Both the position numbers and the translations under genes were made by a program. A DNA stretch of 64,000 nt. It comes from Streptomyces chryseus (GTDB lineage: Bacteria; Actinomycetota; Actinomycetes; Streptomycetales; Streptomycetaceae). The notes below the pieces were generated by a model. That model saw nothing but the letters and a program-made list of their open reading frames with translations, was not told where the DNA came from and did no database searches. The stretch covers positions 951,555 to 1,015,554 of the forward strand of contig NZ_BMVO01000001.1 of NCBI RefSeq assembly GCF_014650755.1. The letters run 5' to 3'. This document shows positions 44,529 to 52,943 of the stretch, in pieces. Positions within the stretch are counted from its first letter, which is position 1. Each line of letters starts with the position of its first letter.

Positions 44529-45473
44529 ATGCGCGTTGCGACACTCCTCGACCAGGCAGATCTCTCGTCGTCGGCCGAAGCACCCGAGCTCTTCCTCCAG
44601 ACCGTTCCGCGTACGCTCGTGCACCGGGCCGCGGTGTCCGAGGTCCTCGTGACCGGGATACAGAGAATCGACGCGGACCACTTCAGAGTGGGGGCCCAGT
44701 GGCCCCGCAGCCACAGCTACTACGGGCCCGTCGCGAACCGCTGGCACGATCCGATGCTCCTCGCGGAATCGATACGCCAGGCCCTGCTGCTCATCTCCCA
44801 CCAGGCGTACGACGTGCCCATCGGCTATCAGTTCCTCTCCCACACCGTCGCGCACGACATGACCGCCGAGGGCGCCCTGCTCACCGGACGCCCCGCCCAC
44901 GTCCTGCTCGACGTCCGGTGCTCCGACATCAAGCGGCGCGGCAGGACGGTCAGCGCGTACGCGGCGCAGATCGAGAGCCGCCGGGACGGCCGGGTCATCG
45001 GCTCAGGCGCGGTGACCATGGCCTGCATGGCCCCCGCCGTCTACAGCAGGGTCCGCGGCGACAAGGCGCAGAGCTCCCCGCAGCGCACGCTGCCGGAGGC
45101 CGTCACGCCGGAACTCGTCGGCCGGCGCCGGACCGCCGACGTGGTGATCTGCGCGACCGGCGTCGAGCGCGTCTGGACGCTGCGCACCGACCAGAACCAC
45201 CCTGTCCTCTTCGACCACCCCGTGGACCACGTCCCCGGCATGGTCCTGATGGAGGCGGCGCGCCAGGCCGCGCTCGCCGTCCTCCAGGAACCCGACGGGC
45301 TCGCGGTCGCCTGCGACGCCACCTTCGACCAGTACGTCGAGTTCGACAGCGCCTGCCTGGTGACCGCGAACACCGAACCGGCCGAGATGGCGGGACCGCG
45401 TACCGTGTCCGTCCGCTTCGACCAGGGCGGCGCCACGGTCGCGACCTGCAGGGTCAAGGTCCTTGCGATCTGA
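44529..45473 (+). CDS. afsA: AfsA-type gamma-butyrolactone synthase
   Basis: The 314-residue product has two AfsA/hotdog repeats. Repeat 1 holds VHRAAVSEVLVTGIQRIDADHFRVGAQWPRSHSYYGP and SIRQALLLISHQAYDVP. Repeat 2 has HPVLFDHPVDHVPGMVLMEAARQAA. AfsA condenses dihydroxyacetone phosphate with a beta-keto acyl carrier to start butyrolactone signal synthesis. ATG at 44529 has AGGAGG seven bases upstream; the earlier in-frame TTG region is low quality. It is divergent from the receptor gene and overlaps the reductase-type gene downstream. Confidence 0.9.
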   Translation: MRVATLLDQADLSSSAEAPELFLQTVPRTLVHRAAVSEVLVTGIQRIDADHFRVGAQWPRSHSYYGPVANRWHDPMLLAESIRQALLLISHQAYDVPIGYQFLSHTVAHDMTAEGALLTGRPAHVLLDVRCSDIKRRGRTVSAYAAQIESRRDGRVIGSGAVTMACMAPAVYSRVRGDKAQSSPQRTLPEAVTPELVGRRRTADVVICATGVERVWTLRTDQNHPVLFDHPVDHVPGMVLMEAARQAALAVLQEPDGLAVACDATFDQYVEFDSACLVTANTEPAEMAGPRTVSVRFDQGGATVATCRVKVLAI

Positions 45474-46437
45474 GCCCGGCGCGCTCCTGGTCCTCGGAGG
45501 CACCGGCTTCATCGGCAGCGCCGTGGTGCGCGAGTTGCTGAGACCCGGCTCCAGCGGAGCGCCGCCACCCGAGCTGCGGATACTCGCTCGGCGTCCGCTA
45601 CCGGACTGGATGACTTCGGCGGGTGCGCGGAGGATACCCGCCGATCTGACGGATCCGGACGGACTGCGGGGCGTGTGCGAAGGCGTCGGCACCGTTCTCC
45701 ACCTGGCCAGCTACGTGGGGCGTGACCCCGCCCTGTGCACCGCGGTCAACGACCTCGGGACGCGGGCCGTGGCCCGCGAGGCGGACGCGGCGGGCGCACG
45801 CGTCCTGTACGTGTCCACCGCTTCGGTCTACGGCGGCGGGCCCCACCGCGGGGCGACCGAGGAGCAGCTGGTGCCCGCGCCGGTCTCGGCCGCGAGCGCC
45901 TCGCGGCTCAGGGCGGAGGAGACGGTACTCACCCGGGGCGGCGTCGTCCTGCGGCCGCATCTGGTCCACGGGCCAGGGGACAAGTGGTTCGTACCGCTGC
46001 TGTACCGGCTGCTGCGCGAGGTGCCGGTGTGGCCCGAGGGCGGCAGCTCCCGGAGTTCGCTGGTGGCGGTGCGGGACCTGGCCCGAGTCGTCGCGGCGCT
46101 CTCGCACAGCGACTGGGACGCCGACCGGGGCACCGTCTACCACGTCAACCATCCGCGTCCGGTGACGCTGCGCGCGATGGCGACCCAGGTGTGCCGGGGG
46201 CTCGACGTCGCGCTCCCCGGATCCGACCTGCCGCGCGCCGCCCACCGGGAACTGGCCGCGCGCGTCCTGCCGGGGCTCTCCGCGCACCAGCACGCCCTGC
46301 TCACCGAGGACCACTGGTACGAGAGCAGCCGCATCTGGCGCCGGCTCGGCATCGAGCCGGGTCCGGGCTTCGCGGCGGGACTCGTCGCGGGGCTGCCCTG
46401 GTACCGCAAGCACGTGGCGGGGCCGCACCTCGTGTGA
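45463..46437 (+). CDS. NAD-dependent epimerase/reductase of butyrolactone synthesis
   Basis: The 324-residue extended short-chain dehydrogenase has the NAD loop VLGGTGFIGSA (residues 10-20) and LHLASYVGRDP. The catalytic YxxxK position reads A144-SAS-R148, so the usual Tyr and Lys are both replaced. The context matches butenolide phosphate reductase-type genes (BprA/ScbB class) that follow afsA. TTG at 45463 overlaps the afsA stop by 11 bases and keeps the full Rossmann fold; no better start exists. A strong terminator follows. Confidence 0.8.
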   Translation: MRSEPGALLVLGGTGFIGSAVVRELLRPGSSGAPPPELRILARRPLPDWMTSAGARRIPADLTDPDGLRGVCEGVGTVLHLASYVGRDPALCTAVNDLGTRAVAREADAAGARVLYVSTASVYGGGPHRGATEEQLVPAPVSAASASRLRAEETVLTRGGVVLRPHLVHGPGDKWFVPLLYRLLREVPVWPEGGSSRSSLVAVRDLARVVAALSHSDWDADRGTVYHVNHPRPVTLRAMATQVCRGLDVALPGSDLPRAAHRELAARVLPGLSAHQHALLTEDHWYESSRIWRRLGIEPGPGFAAGLVAGLPWYRKHVAGPHLV

Positions 46438-46449
46438 CATCCGCCGCCA

Positions 46450-46482
46450 GGCCGGGCGGTCCGCCGAGCGGACCGCCCGGCC
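46450..46482. terminator. Bidirectional hairpin terminator
   Basis: A 15-bp perfect stem (46450-46464 with 46468-46482) has a 3-base loop and CTTT following. It lies between convergent genes (reductase and LAL regulator). Confidence 0.85.
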
Positions 46483-46485
46483 CTT

Positions 46486-49308
46486 TCACGCCTCCCCGGC
46501 GGCGCTCACCGCCTCCACGCCGCTCGTGGTCAGCTCGATCGGCAGGTCCTTGCGGCAGGTGACGCCCAGCTTCCGGTAGATCCGGGTCAGATGCTGCTCG
46601 ACCGTACTCGGCGTGATGAACAGCTTCGCGGCGATGTCCCGGTTGGTGTAGCCGCCCACCGCCAGCGCCGCGACCCGGCGTTCCGAGCCGGTGAGCAAGG
46701 CGCTGTCGGTGGCCGTGGGGTGCGATCCGGCCGGCTCGTCGCTCTCGTCTACGAAGGACAGCAGCGCCTCGTTGAGCGGGGCGGCCCCACAGAGGGTGAC
46801 GAGGTGGCGGGCCCGGCGGGCGTGGGTCCTGGCCCGGCGGTTGTCGCCGAGTTCGGAGTACGCGTCGCTGAGGTCGGCCAGTACCCGGGTCTGCTCGTAC
46901 CGGTCGCCGCACTGTTCGAACAGGTCGAGCGCCTCGGTCAGCATCTGCGGCCGCCGGCCCACCGGTCCGCCCACGGCCAGCACCCGCAGCGCCGCCGCCC
47001 TGGTGCGGGCGCCGTTGTGGCCCGGGCGGCCCAGCTGGTCGTACGCGAGCCGCGCCGCCTGCTCGCGGTTGCCGAGCTCCAGCCACGCCTCGGCGGCGCT
47101 GGTCCGCCAGGGCACGATGCCGGGGACGTCGATGCCCCAGGCGCGCATCCGCTCGCCGCAGGCGAGGAAGTCGGCGAGCGCGGCGTGGTCGTGGCCGGTG
47201 GCCAGGTGGAACTGTCCGCGCGCGTGCAGGTAGTGCAGCCCGTAGCGGGTCTCGAACATGGCCTTCGGGACGGCACGGGTCAGATACGACTCGGCCTCGT
47301 CGTAGCGGCCCATCCGGGTGGTGGCGAGGACCAGGGCGCTCAGCGGAGCGCCGAGGGCGACTCCCCAGGCGTTGGGCGACACGTGGCTGAGGGCGAGCTG
47401 GGCGTGGTCGACGGCCCGGGAGAGGTCGCCCTGGCGGACGGCCGCCTCCGCGCGGGCCGACGACAGCAGGCCCATCCAGGTCGGCGAGTACGGGGTGTGG
47501 CCCTCGGTCAGCAGCCGGTCGCACCAGGCCCCCGCGTCGGGGCGGTCCGCGTTCAGCAGCACGCTCAGCGCGAGCAGGGCCGGCTCCTCGGGCCAGGTGA
47601 TGTCGTAGCTGGGCCCGCGGTCCTTGAGCACTTGCTCCGCCCCCTGCACGACCTCGTGGCTGCGGCCGTTGACCAGGGCGTCGGCGAGCAGCGCGGTGGG
47701 CCGGCACCAGGGGTCGGTGGGCTGCCCGGCGACGTCGGCGGTGGGCTGCGGCCCGCGGGGCTTGCGGCCCCTGCGCGCCAGCGTCGGGTGGGTCCAGGCC
47801 AGCCACTGCTCGGTGTCGTGCAGCAGGGCCGCGACCTCGCCGTGCGGTTCGAGTTCGGCGGCGCGCAGCCGCTCCAGCAGCTCACCGGCCTCCGTGGTGC
47901 GCCCCTGCCACAGCAGTTGGCGTACGAGGTCGACGCTGTGGGCGGGGGTCAGGTCGCCCCGGTGCGCGGCGGTGACGAGCGCGGCCAGGTGGGTCTCGGC
48001 CGTCGCGGGGTCGGAGAGCCGCCGGACCTGGACCAGCCGGGCCTCGATGGCGGCGTGTTCGGCCGCCGGCTCCGGCCGGGCCCGCAGGGCGGCTTCGAGC
48101 GCGGCGGCGGCGCGGTGCGAACGGCCCGCGATGAGCTCCTGTTCGGCCGCCTCCAGGAGGACGTCGACGCTCCAGGCGCCTGCCGGGCGGTCCGCCTCGA
48201 CGAGCAGGCCGGCGGTCTCCGTCGCGGGGCAGCCCTGTTCGTACAGGAGCTCGGCGGCCTTGATCCGCAGGGTCGCCCGCTCGTCGGCGGGAAGGTCGTC
48301 GAGGACGGACTGCCGGGCGACGTCGTGGCGGAACGTGAGGCCGTTGACCAGTCCGGCCGCCGCGAGGGTGCGCAGGGCCGACTCGGCGCGGGCCGCGTCG
48401 ATGCCGGCGATCCTGGCGATCCGGTCGGGCCGGGCGGACGTGCCGAGGACGGCGAGGGCGCGGGCGGCGGCGGCCACCGGCGGGTCGACCCGGCTGGTCT
48501 GGCGCAGGACCGCACGCCCGTATCCCTCGCGGCGGACGCCGCCGGTGGCCCGGTGGTCGTCGAGGAGCGCGGTCAGGAGCAGCAGGTTGCCGCCGGCCAG
48601 CGCGTGGAACTCGGGGGCGAGGCGCTCCGCGCTCGGCCGGTCGAGGTGCGCGGCGAGGAAACCGGCCACGCCCGCTTCGGTCAGCGGTGTCAGGGCCATC
48701 CGGTGCGCGTGCGGCTGGTCCAGCAGTTCCGTACGGAACATCGGGCGGCCGCCGGGGAGTTCCGAGTCGTCCGTCAGGACGGCCATGACGCGCGCGGAGC
48801 CGGTCCTGCGGGCCAGGTAGAGCAGGCAGTCGAGGGACAGGCGGTCGGCGTGCCGGACGTCGTCGACGGCGAGGAACACCGGTGCGTCCCGGGCGAGTCT
48901 CAGTACGGCCCGGGTGATGTCGGCGAGTACCCCGGCGAGTTCGGGGCCGATGACGGCGGCGCCGCCGGCCGGCGGGCGGTGCGCGTCGGAGCCGGCCCCG
49001 GCGTCCTGGGTGGCCGCCGCCCTGAGCAGCAGCTCTTCGAGCTCGCCGGCCGACGCGTCCGGGACCGGGGCGCTGCGCAGCAGCTGTCCCAGTACCCCGA
49101 ACGGGAGGGCGTGTTCGGCACGGGAGCAGGCGGCGCGCAGGACCAGGCCGCCGGTGCGGGACGCGTGCTCGGCGACCCGGTGCAGCAGCTCGGTCTTGCC
49201 ACTGCCCGACGGGCCGTCGAGCAGTACCACCTTGCCTTTCCTGGAATCGCATTCCATCAGCATCTGTTTCAGATGCATTGCCTGCTCGGCGCGTTCGACC
49301 AGTTCCAC
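46486..49308 (-). CDS. LAL-type LuxR-family transcriptional activator
   Basis: The 940-residue product has an N-terminal AAA ATPase with Walker A GPSGSGKTELL (Lys38) and Walker B PVFLAVDDVRHADRLSLD (near residue 145). A long helical, TPR-like central region follows. The C-terminal LuxR HTH (about 875-935) reads ERRVAALAVGGYTNRDIAAKLFITPSTVEQHLTRIYRKLGV. LAL regulators commonly activate macrolide and ansamycin polyketide genes, as in the geldanamycin and pikromycin clusters. The target genes here are probably the PKS and AHBA operons. A 13-bp palindrome (49409-49421) lies about 100 bases upstream. Confidence 0.92.
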   Translation of the reverse strand: MELVERAEQAMHLKQMLMECDSRKGKVVLLDGPSGSGKTELLHRVAEHASRTGGLVLRAACSRAEHALPFGVLGQLLRSAPVPDASAGELEELLLRAAATQDAGAGSDAHRPPAGGAAVIGPELAGVLADITRAVLRLARDAPVFLAVDDVRHADRLSLDCLLYLARRTGSARVMAVLTDDSELPGGRPMFRTELLDQPHAHRMALTPLTEAGVAGFLAAHLDRPSAERLAPEFHALAGGNLLLLTALLDDHRATGGVRREGYGRAVLRQTSRVDPPVAAAARALAVLGTSARPDRIARIAGIDAARAESALRTLAAAGLVNGLTFRHDVARQSVLDDLPADERATLRIKAAELLYEQGCPATETAGLLVEADRPAGAWSVDVLLEAAEQELIAGRSHRAAAALEAALRARPEPAAEHAAIEARLVQVRRLSDPATAETHLAALVTAAHRGDLTPAHSVDLVRQLLWQGRTTEAGELLERLRAAELEPHGEVAALLHDTEQWLAWTHPTLARRGRKPRGPQPTADVAGQPTDPWCRPTALLADALVNGRSHEVVQGAEQVLKDRGPSYDITWPEEPALLALSVLLNADRPDAGAWCDRLLTEGHTPYSPTWMGLLSSARAEAAVRQGDLSRAVDHAQLALSHVSPNAWGVALGAPLSALVLATTRMGRYDEAESYLTRAVPKAMFETRYGLHYLHARGQFHLATGHDHAALADFLACGERMRAWGIDVPGIVPWRTSAAEAWLELGNREQAARLAYDQLGRPGHNGARTRAAALRVLAVGGPVGRRPQMLTEALDLFEQCGDRYEQTRVLADLSDAYSELGDNRRARTHARRARHLVTLCGAAPLNEALLSFVDESDEPAGSHPTATDSALLTGSERRVAALAVGGYTNRDIAAKLFITPSTVEQHLTRIYRKLGVTCRKDLPIELTTSGVEAVSAAGEA

Positions 49309-49408
49309 TGGCCACCTCCCGTTTTGACAGGTCCAAAGGATCCGAAAGCCGCTGCACGAGCCGGTTTCCCTTGGCCCTCGGCATGTGGCGGCACTTCGGA
49401 AGCTAGCA

Positions 49409-49421
49409 ACCCCTCAGGGGT
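49409..49421. promoter_or_regulatory. 13-bp palindrome, candidate LuxR-type box
   Basis: ACCCCT-C-AGGGGT is perfectly symmetric and lies 101-113 bases upstream of the LAL start. It resembles CCCTA-T-TAGGG before the PKS gene. It is a candidate binding site for the LAL regulator. Confidence 0.45.
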
Positions 49422-49635
49422 CCCGGGTTTTCCCGCGTCAACTGCCCGGCAACTGACCGCCCATCGGGTTGCGAGGGGGTGTCGTCGGGGGTCGTCGAGG
49501 GGGCCGGCAGGCGCTTCCAGGCGATCTTGCAGGCCGTCGGTACGTCGTCGCACGGTGCGAAGATCCACAACTCACCCCCGCTGACCTGCTAGTTCGCTAC
49601 ACCGTCAAGTCCGCACGATCCATGCGGCTATGAGA

Positions 49636-49665
49636 TTGACAAACCGGTCGCTGGGTTTGTTTACT
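49636..49665 (+). promoter_or_regulatory. SARP promoter with ARE-like butyrolactone-receptor operator
   Basis: The -35 box TTGACA (49636-49641) is followed after 18 bases by a -10-like TTTACT (49660-49665). The inverted repeat ACAAACC (49639-49645) - 8 bases - GGTTTGT (49654-49660) sits between and over them, matching the ACAAACC...GGTTTGT layout of autoregulatory elements bound by ArpA-type receptors. Repression would therefore block RNA polymerase directly until the butyrolactone releases the receptor. Confidence 0.8.
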
Positions 49666-49722
49666 GTGAGGGGTGGTACGGCGGAAGCGTCCGTCCCTCG
49701 ACTTCGGCTGGAGTGAGCCAGC

Positions 49723-50610
49723 ATGCGATTCGAATTGCTCGGCCCCTTGAATGCATTCTCGAATGACGCCCCCGTCAATTTGGGAGGCTTCAACCAGCGG
49801 GCAACTGCGGCCTTTCTCCTGCTGCATGCGAACGAAGTAGTACCGACCAGCAAATTGATCCACGCCCTGTGGGGATACGATCCGCCGGCGACCTCACGGA
49901 AAATGGTGCAGAACGCCGTGTCGGGCCTGCGGAAGGTGATCGAGCGTCACGCCCGCCCCACGGGGGCCGTCTCCCTCACCACCAGCCCGCCCGGCTACCG
50001 GCTCACCATCGAGCCCGAGAGCTTCGACCTGGGCCGGTTCCGGCGCCTCGTGGAGCAGGGCGGAGCCGAGCTGCGGGCCGGGCACAATGAGGCGGGGCTC
50101 GCCCAGTTGCGCGCGGCCCTCGGCCTGTGGCGCGGTGCCGCGCTGAGCGACCTGACGGAGGCCGGCATCGCCTGGCCCGAGCTGACGGCCATCGCCGGAG
50201 TGCGCCTCGCGGTCTTCGAGGACTGCACCCGGGAGGCCCTGAACCAGAACAGGCACCACGAAGTCCTCGGCGAGCTGCAGGAGATGGCCGCCGCCGAGCC
50301 GGCGGGCGAGCGGATCTGCGGGCTGCTCATGCTGGCCCTGTACCGGTGCGGTCGCCAGCACGACGCGCTCGCCGCCTACCAGCGCACCCGCAGCACCCTG
50401 CTCGACGACTTCGGCCTCGACCCGGGCCGGGAACTGCGGGAGCTCGAACTCGCCATCCTCAACCAGGACCCGGCGCTGGCCCCCGACCCCGGACCGCGCT
50501 GGACCCGTACGGTCGCACGGCCCTCGGCCGCGCACCGGTGCAGCCGGCTCGGCACCCTGGCCGCGCCGGGCGGGCGCGCACGGCCGGCGTACCGGCGCGG
50601 TTACGCCTGA
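49723..50610 (+). CDS. SARP-family transcriptional activator
   Basis: The 295-residue product has an OmpR-type winged helix (residues about 1-95: MRFELLGPLNAFSNDAPVNLGG, NEVVPTSKLIHALWGYDPPATSRKMVQNAVSGLRKVI). A bacterial transcriptional activation domain follows (about 95-245, with SFDLGRFRRLVEQGGAELRAG and GLLMLALYRCGRQHDALAAYQRTRSTLLDDFGLDPGREL). SARPs bind direct heptamer repeats at antibiotic gene promoters. The first 20 codons use more A/T than the neighbours. The upstream ARE-like site places this gene under the butyrolactone receptor, making it the likely link between the signal and the AHBA/PKS genes. Confidence 0.92.
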   Translation: MRFELLGPLNAFSNDAPVNLGGFNQRATAAFLLLHANEVVPTSKLIHALWGYDPPATSRKMVQNAVSGLRKVIERHARPTGAVSLTTSPPGYRLTIEPESFDLGRFRRLVEQGGAELRAGHNEAGLAQLRAALGLWRGAALSDLTEAGIAWPELTAIAGVRLAVFEDCTREALNQNRHHEVLGELQEMAAAEPAGERICGLLMLALYRCGRQHDALAAYQRTRSTLLDDFGLDPGRELRELELAILNQDPALAPDPGPRWTRTVARPSAAHRCSRLGTLAAPGGRARPAYRRGYA

Positions 50611-50640
50611 CAGCCGCCGTCCGACGGCCGTCCCTGCTTC

Positions 50641-51543
50641 TCAGCGGCGATCGCTCCGGGCCAGCAGCACCGCCCCGTCCAGCGAGGACAGCCCGCCGAG
50701 CGCCGCCGGGCGTACGCGGGTCACGGGCCCCGCCTCTCTGGCCAGCTCCCCGGCGTGGCGGGCCACCGCCGCCACGTAGCCGGGCAGTCCGGCGGCGAAG
50801 CCGCCGCCCACCGTGACGAGGCGGGGGTGCACCAGCTCGGTCAGGCCCACGGCCGCCGCGGCGAGCGCCTCGGCGCTGTCGGTCACCGTGCCGACGGCCC
50901 ACGGCTCGGCGGCCAGCCAGGCGGTGCGCAGCTCGGCGAAGTCGACCCCGCGGCCGAGGCGTTCACCCGCGCGCCGCAGGACGGCGCGTCCGGAGGCGAC
51001 GGACTGGACGCAGCCGCGCCGCCCGCAGTCGCACCGCTCCCCCGCCCGGTCCACGATCAGATGGCCGACCTCGCAGGAGCCGCGCGCGGTGCCGGGGCAG
51101 ATCCTGCCGTCGAGCACGATGCCGCCGCCGATGCCCGTACCGACGCCGAAGTGGACCAGGTCGCGGCAGTGCGCCGCGTCCGCCTCGGCGAGCGCGGCGA
51201 GGTCGCCGTCGTCGGCGGTGCGCACCTCGGCCCCGGGGAGCAGGGCCGCGAGCCGCCGGCCGAGATCGAGCCCCCGCCAGAACGGCCGGTTCGGCCACCC
51301 CCGTACGCGCCCCTCGGTGTCCAGCGTCGCGGGCACCGCCACGCCGACCGCCGTCACCGGACCCGCCCCGGCCGGGCGCAGGGCGGCCACGGCGGCGGCG
51401 AGCACCTCCATGTCCGCGTCCACTCCGCCGGCGTCCGGCCAGTGGAAGACGGTCTCCCGCTTGTTTCCCGCGTCGTCGGCGCCGGCCGGTTCAAGGCGGA
51501 GCGCCACCTTGGTGCCGCCCACATCGATTCCCAGATAACTCAC
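50641..51543 (-). CDS. rifN: Kanosamine 6-kinase, ROK family (RifN homologue)
   Basis: The 300-residue ROK sugar kinase has phosphate loop LGIDVGGTKVAL, catalytic region TADDGDLAALAEADA, FGVGTGIGGGIVLDG, and the zinc motif EVGHLIVDRAGERCDCGRRGCVQSV. In rifamycin biosynthesis RifN phosphorylates kanosamine to kanosamine 6-phosphate, a nitrogen source for the aminoshikimate route to AHBA. The presence of RifG, J, K, L and M homologues nearby supports this over a generic glucokinase. GTG at 51543 has GGGAG upstream. It is convergent with the SARP gene. Confidence 0.82.
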   Translation of the reverse strand: MSYLGIDVGGTKVALRLEPAGADDAGNKRETVFHWPDAGGVDADMEVLAAAVAALRPAGAGPVTAVGVAVPATLDTEGRVRGWPNRPFWRGLDLGRRLAALLPGAEVRTADDGDLAALAEADAAHCRDLVHFGVGTGIGGGIVLDGRICPGTARGSCEVGHLIVDRAGERCDCGRRGCVQSVASGRAVLRRAGERLGRGVDFAELRTAWLAAEPWAVGTVTDSAEALAAAAVGLTELVHPRLVTVGGGFAAGLPGYVAAVARHAGELAREAGPVTRVRPAALGGLSSLDGAVLLARSDRR

Positions 51544-51643
51544 GTGGTCTCCCGGCGGGACAAAGGGGTGCCTAGGGGTTCTTGGCCGGATTGCGCGGCT
51601 CTTACATTCGAATTCAATACTTCGCCTGCCGAAGGTGGATCAC

Positions 51644-51814
51644 ATGCAGTCGACACACGTCAGTACTGCCGATGGCTCGCTGCCCGCGGAGCTTCCCACG
51701 GAATCCCATGACGAGGATTCCGTGGAGCGGAACGCGTTTCCGGAACCGATCGGCGAAGTGTTGCGGATATTCCTCGGCAATCGGCGTGTTCAGGCGGCGA
51801 CGCGAACGCGATAG
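51644..51814 (+). CDS. Possible small ORF, 56 residues
   Basis: ATG at 51644 has GAAGGTGG seven bases upstream. The peptide (MQSTHVSTADGSLPAELPTE, then an acidic part and EPIGEVLRIFLGNRRVQAATRTR) uses more A/T codons than the region. It overlaps the 3' end of the HxlR gene by 25 bases antisense. I recognise no family. It may be a remnant or a chance frame in the promoter gap before the kinase gene. Confidence 0.25.
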   Translation: MQSTHVSTADGSLPAELPTESHDEDSVERNAFPEPIGEVLRIFLGNRRVQAATRTR

Positions 51815-52173
51815 GCGCTGCGGGCCGCTTCGAGGGATGCCAGGTTGTGCTCCGCCCACGCCGTGAGCGGAGCCAGCGAGTCCAGGAGTTCGCAGCCCAT
51901 GGGGCTGAGTACGTACTCGACCTTCGGCGGCACCGTCGGGTACACCGTGCGGACGACCAGGCCGTCCCGCTCCAGGTTGCGCAGGGTCAGGGTGAGCATG
52001 CGTCTGCTGATCCCGTCCAGCGAGCGCTCCAGTTCGGTGAACCGCCTCGGTCCGCGCACGGCGGACAGGATCCGCATCGTCCACTTACCGCTCACCCGGT
52101 CGAGGATCTCCTCGAGCGGGGCCGCTTCATCTCGTACCAGCCGCGTGAGGGGGGCCGCGTCTCGCAGGGACAT
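51790..52173 (-). CDS. HxlR-family transcriptional regulator
   Basis: The 127-residue winged-helix regulator shows LEEILDRVSGKWTMRILSAVRGPRRFTELERSLDGISRRMLTLTLRNLERDGLVVRTVYPTVPPKVEYVLSPMG. This is the standard HxlR/MarR-like core, followed by a C-terminal helix for dimerisation. The ligand is unknown. It lies 14 bases after the type II thioesterase gene on the same strand, so it may be the last gene of the RifJ-thioesterase-HxlR operon. It may sense a pathway intermediate. Confidence 0.87.
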   Translation of the reverse strand: MSLRDAAPLTRLVRDEAAPLEEILDRVSGKWTMRILSAVRGPRRFTELERSLDGISRRMLTLTLRNLERDGLVVRTVYPTVPPKVEYVLSPMGCELLDSLAPLTAWAEHNLASLEAARSAYRVRVAA

Positions 52174-52187
52174 GAGCCGACTGCCTT

Positions 52188-52943
52188 TCAGTGCATAAGG
52201 CGTTCAAGGGTCGTCTGGAAGAGGCCGGTCAGGGCCTTCTGGTGGTCGGTGAGGTAGAAGTGGCCGCCGCCGAAGACACGCAGGGAGAACGCGCCTTCGG
52301 TGTGCCGCGCCCAGGTGTGCATCTCGTCGACGGTGACGCGCGGGTCGCTGTCGCCGACCAGCGCGGAGATCGGGCACGTCAGCGGCTCCCCGCCGGTGTC
52401 CCGGTAGCCCGCGACGGCTTTGAAGTCGCTGCGCAGTACGGGCAGGGTCAGCCGTACGAGTTCCTCGTCCAGGAGGATCGCGTCCTCGCTGCCGCCGAGC
52501 ACCCGCATCTCCGCGAGCAGCGCGTCGTCGTCGAGTTCGTGGAACCGGTCGTCCCGGACGGCGGACGGCGCCCGGCGCGCGGAGACGATCAGCACGGCCG
52601 GCGGGGCACCGCCGGCCTCCAGCCGCCGCGCGACCTCGTACGCGACGGTCGCGCCCATGCTGTGGCCGAACAGGGCGACGGGACCCGCCCAGGGCATCAG
52701 GGCGTCCGTCACCCGGTCGGCGAGGGTGGCGATGTCCTCCACCGGCGGCTCGTGCCTGCGGTCGTGGCGGCCCGGGTACTGCACCGCGAGTGTCTCGATG
52801 TGGGGACCGAGCGCGGCGGACAGGGGGTGGAAGTAACTGGCCGAGCCGCCGGCGTGCGGCAGCGCGACCAGGGTGATCCGGCGCTCCGGCTTGGGGTGGT
52901 AGCGCCGTATCCACTGCTGGGAGCAGGTGACCGTGGTCCTCAC
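52188..52943 (-). CDS. rifR: Type II thioesterase (RifR-like)
   Basis: The 251-residue alpha/beta-hydrolase shows VALPHAGGSASYFHPLSAALGP at the start, nucleophile Ser95 in GHSMGATVAYEVARRL, and the catalytic His in GGGHFYL near the C-terminus. Stand-alone type II thioesterases remove wrong or stalled acyl groups from PKS carrier domains and mark a modular polyketide cluster. GTG at 52943 overlaps the stop of the upstream dehydratase gene by four bases. Confidence 0.9.
   Translation of the reverse strand: MRTTVTCSQQWIRRYHPKPERRITLVALPHAGGSASYFHPLSAALGPHIETLAVQYPGRHDRRHEPPVEDIATLADRVTDALMPWAGPVALFGHSMGATVAYEVARRLEAGGAPPAVLIVSARRAPSAVRDDRFHELDDDALLAEMRVLGGSEDAILLDEELVRLTLPVLRSDFKAVAGYRDTGGEPLTCPISALVGDSDPRVTVDEMHTWARHTEGAFSLRVFGGGHFYLTDHQKALTGLFQTTLERLMH

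Larger units (their letters stand above)
49309..49722. promoter_or_regulatory. Divergent promoter region between LAL and SARP regulators
   Basis: This 414-base region without genes controls two pathway regulators. It holds the palindrome ACCCCTCAGGGGT (49409-49421) on the LAL side. On the SARP side it holds the TTGACA/ARE element (49636-49665) and a TGAGGGGT box (49667-49674). GC content falls towards the SARP start. Confidence 0.6.

Noticed and set aside
46591..49584. 997-codon plus-strand open frame over the LAL regulator
   Set aside because: It is antisense to an unmistakable LuxR/ATPase gene; the Gly/Arg/Val-rich translation is a shadow.
50641..51543. Ordinary glucokinase instead of a kanosamine kinase
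   Set aside because: The ROK fold alone cannot decide, but its location among rifJ, K, L, M and G homologues makes the AHBA role the better reading.
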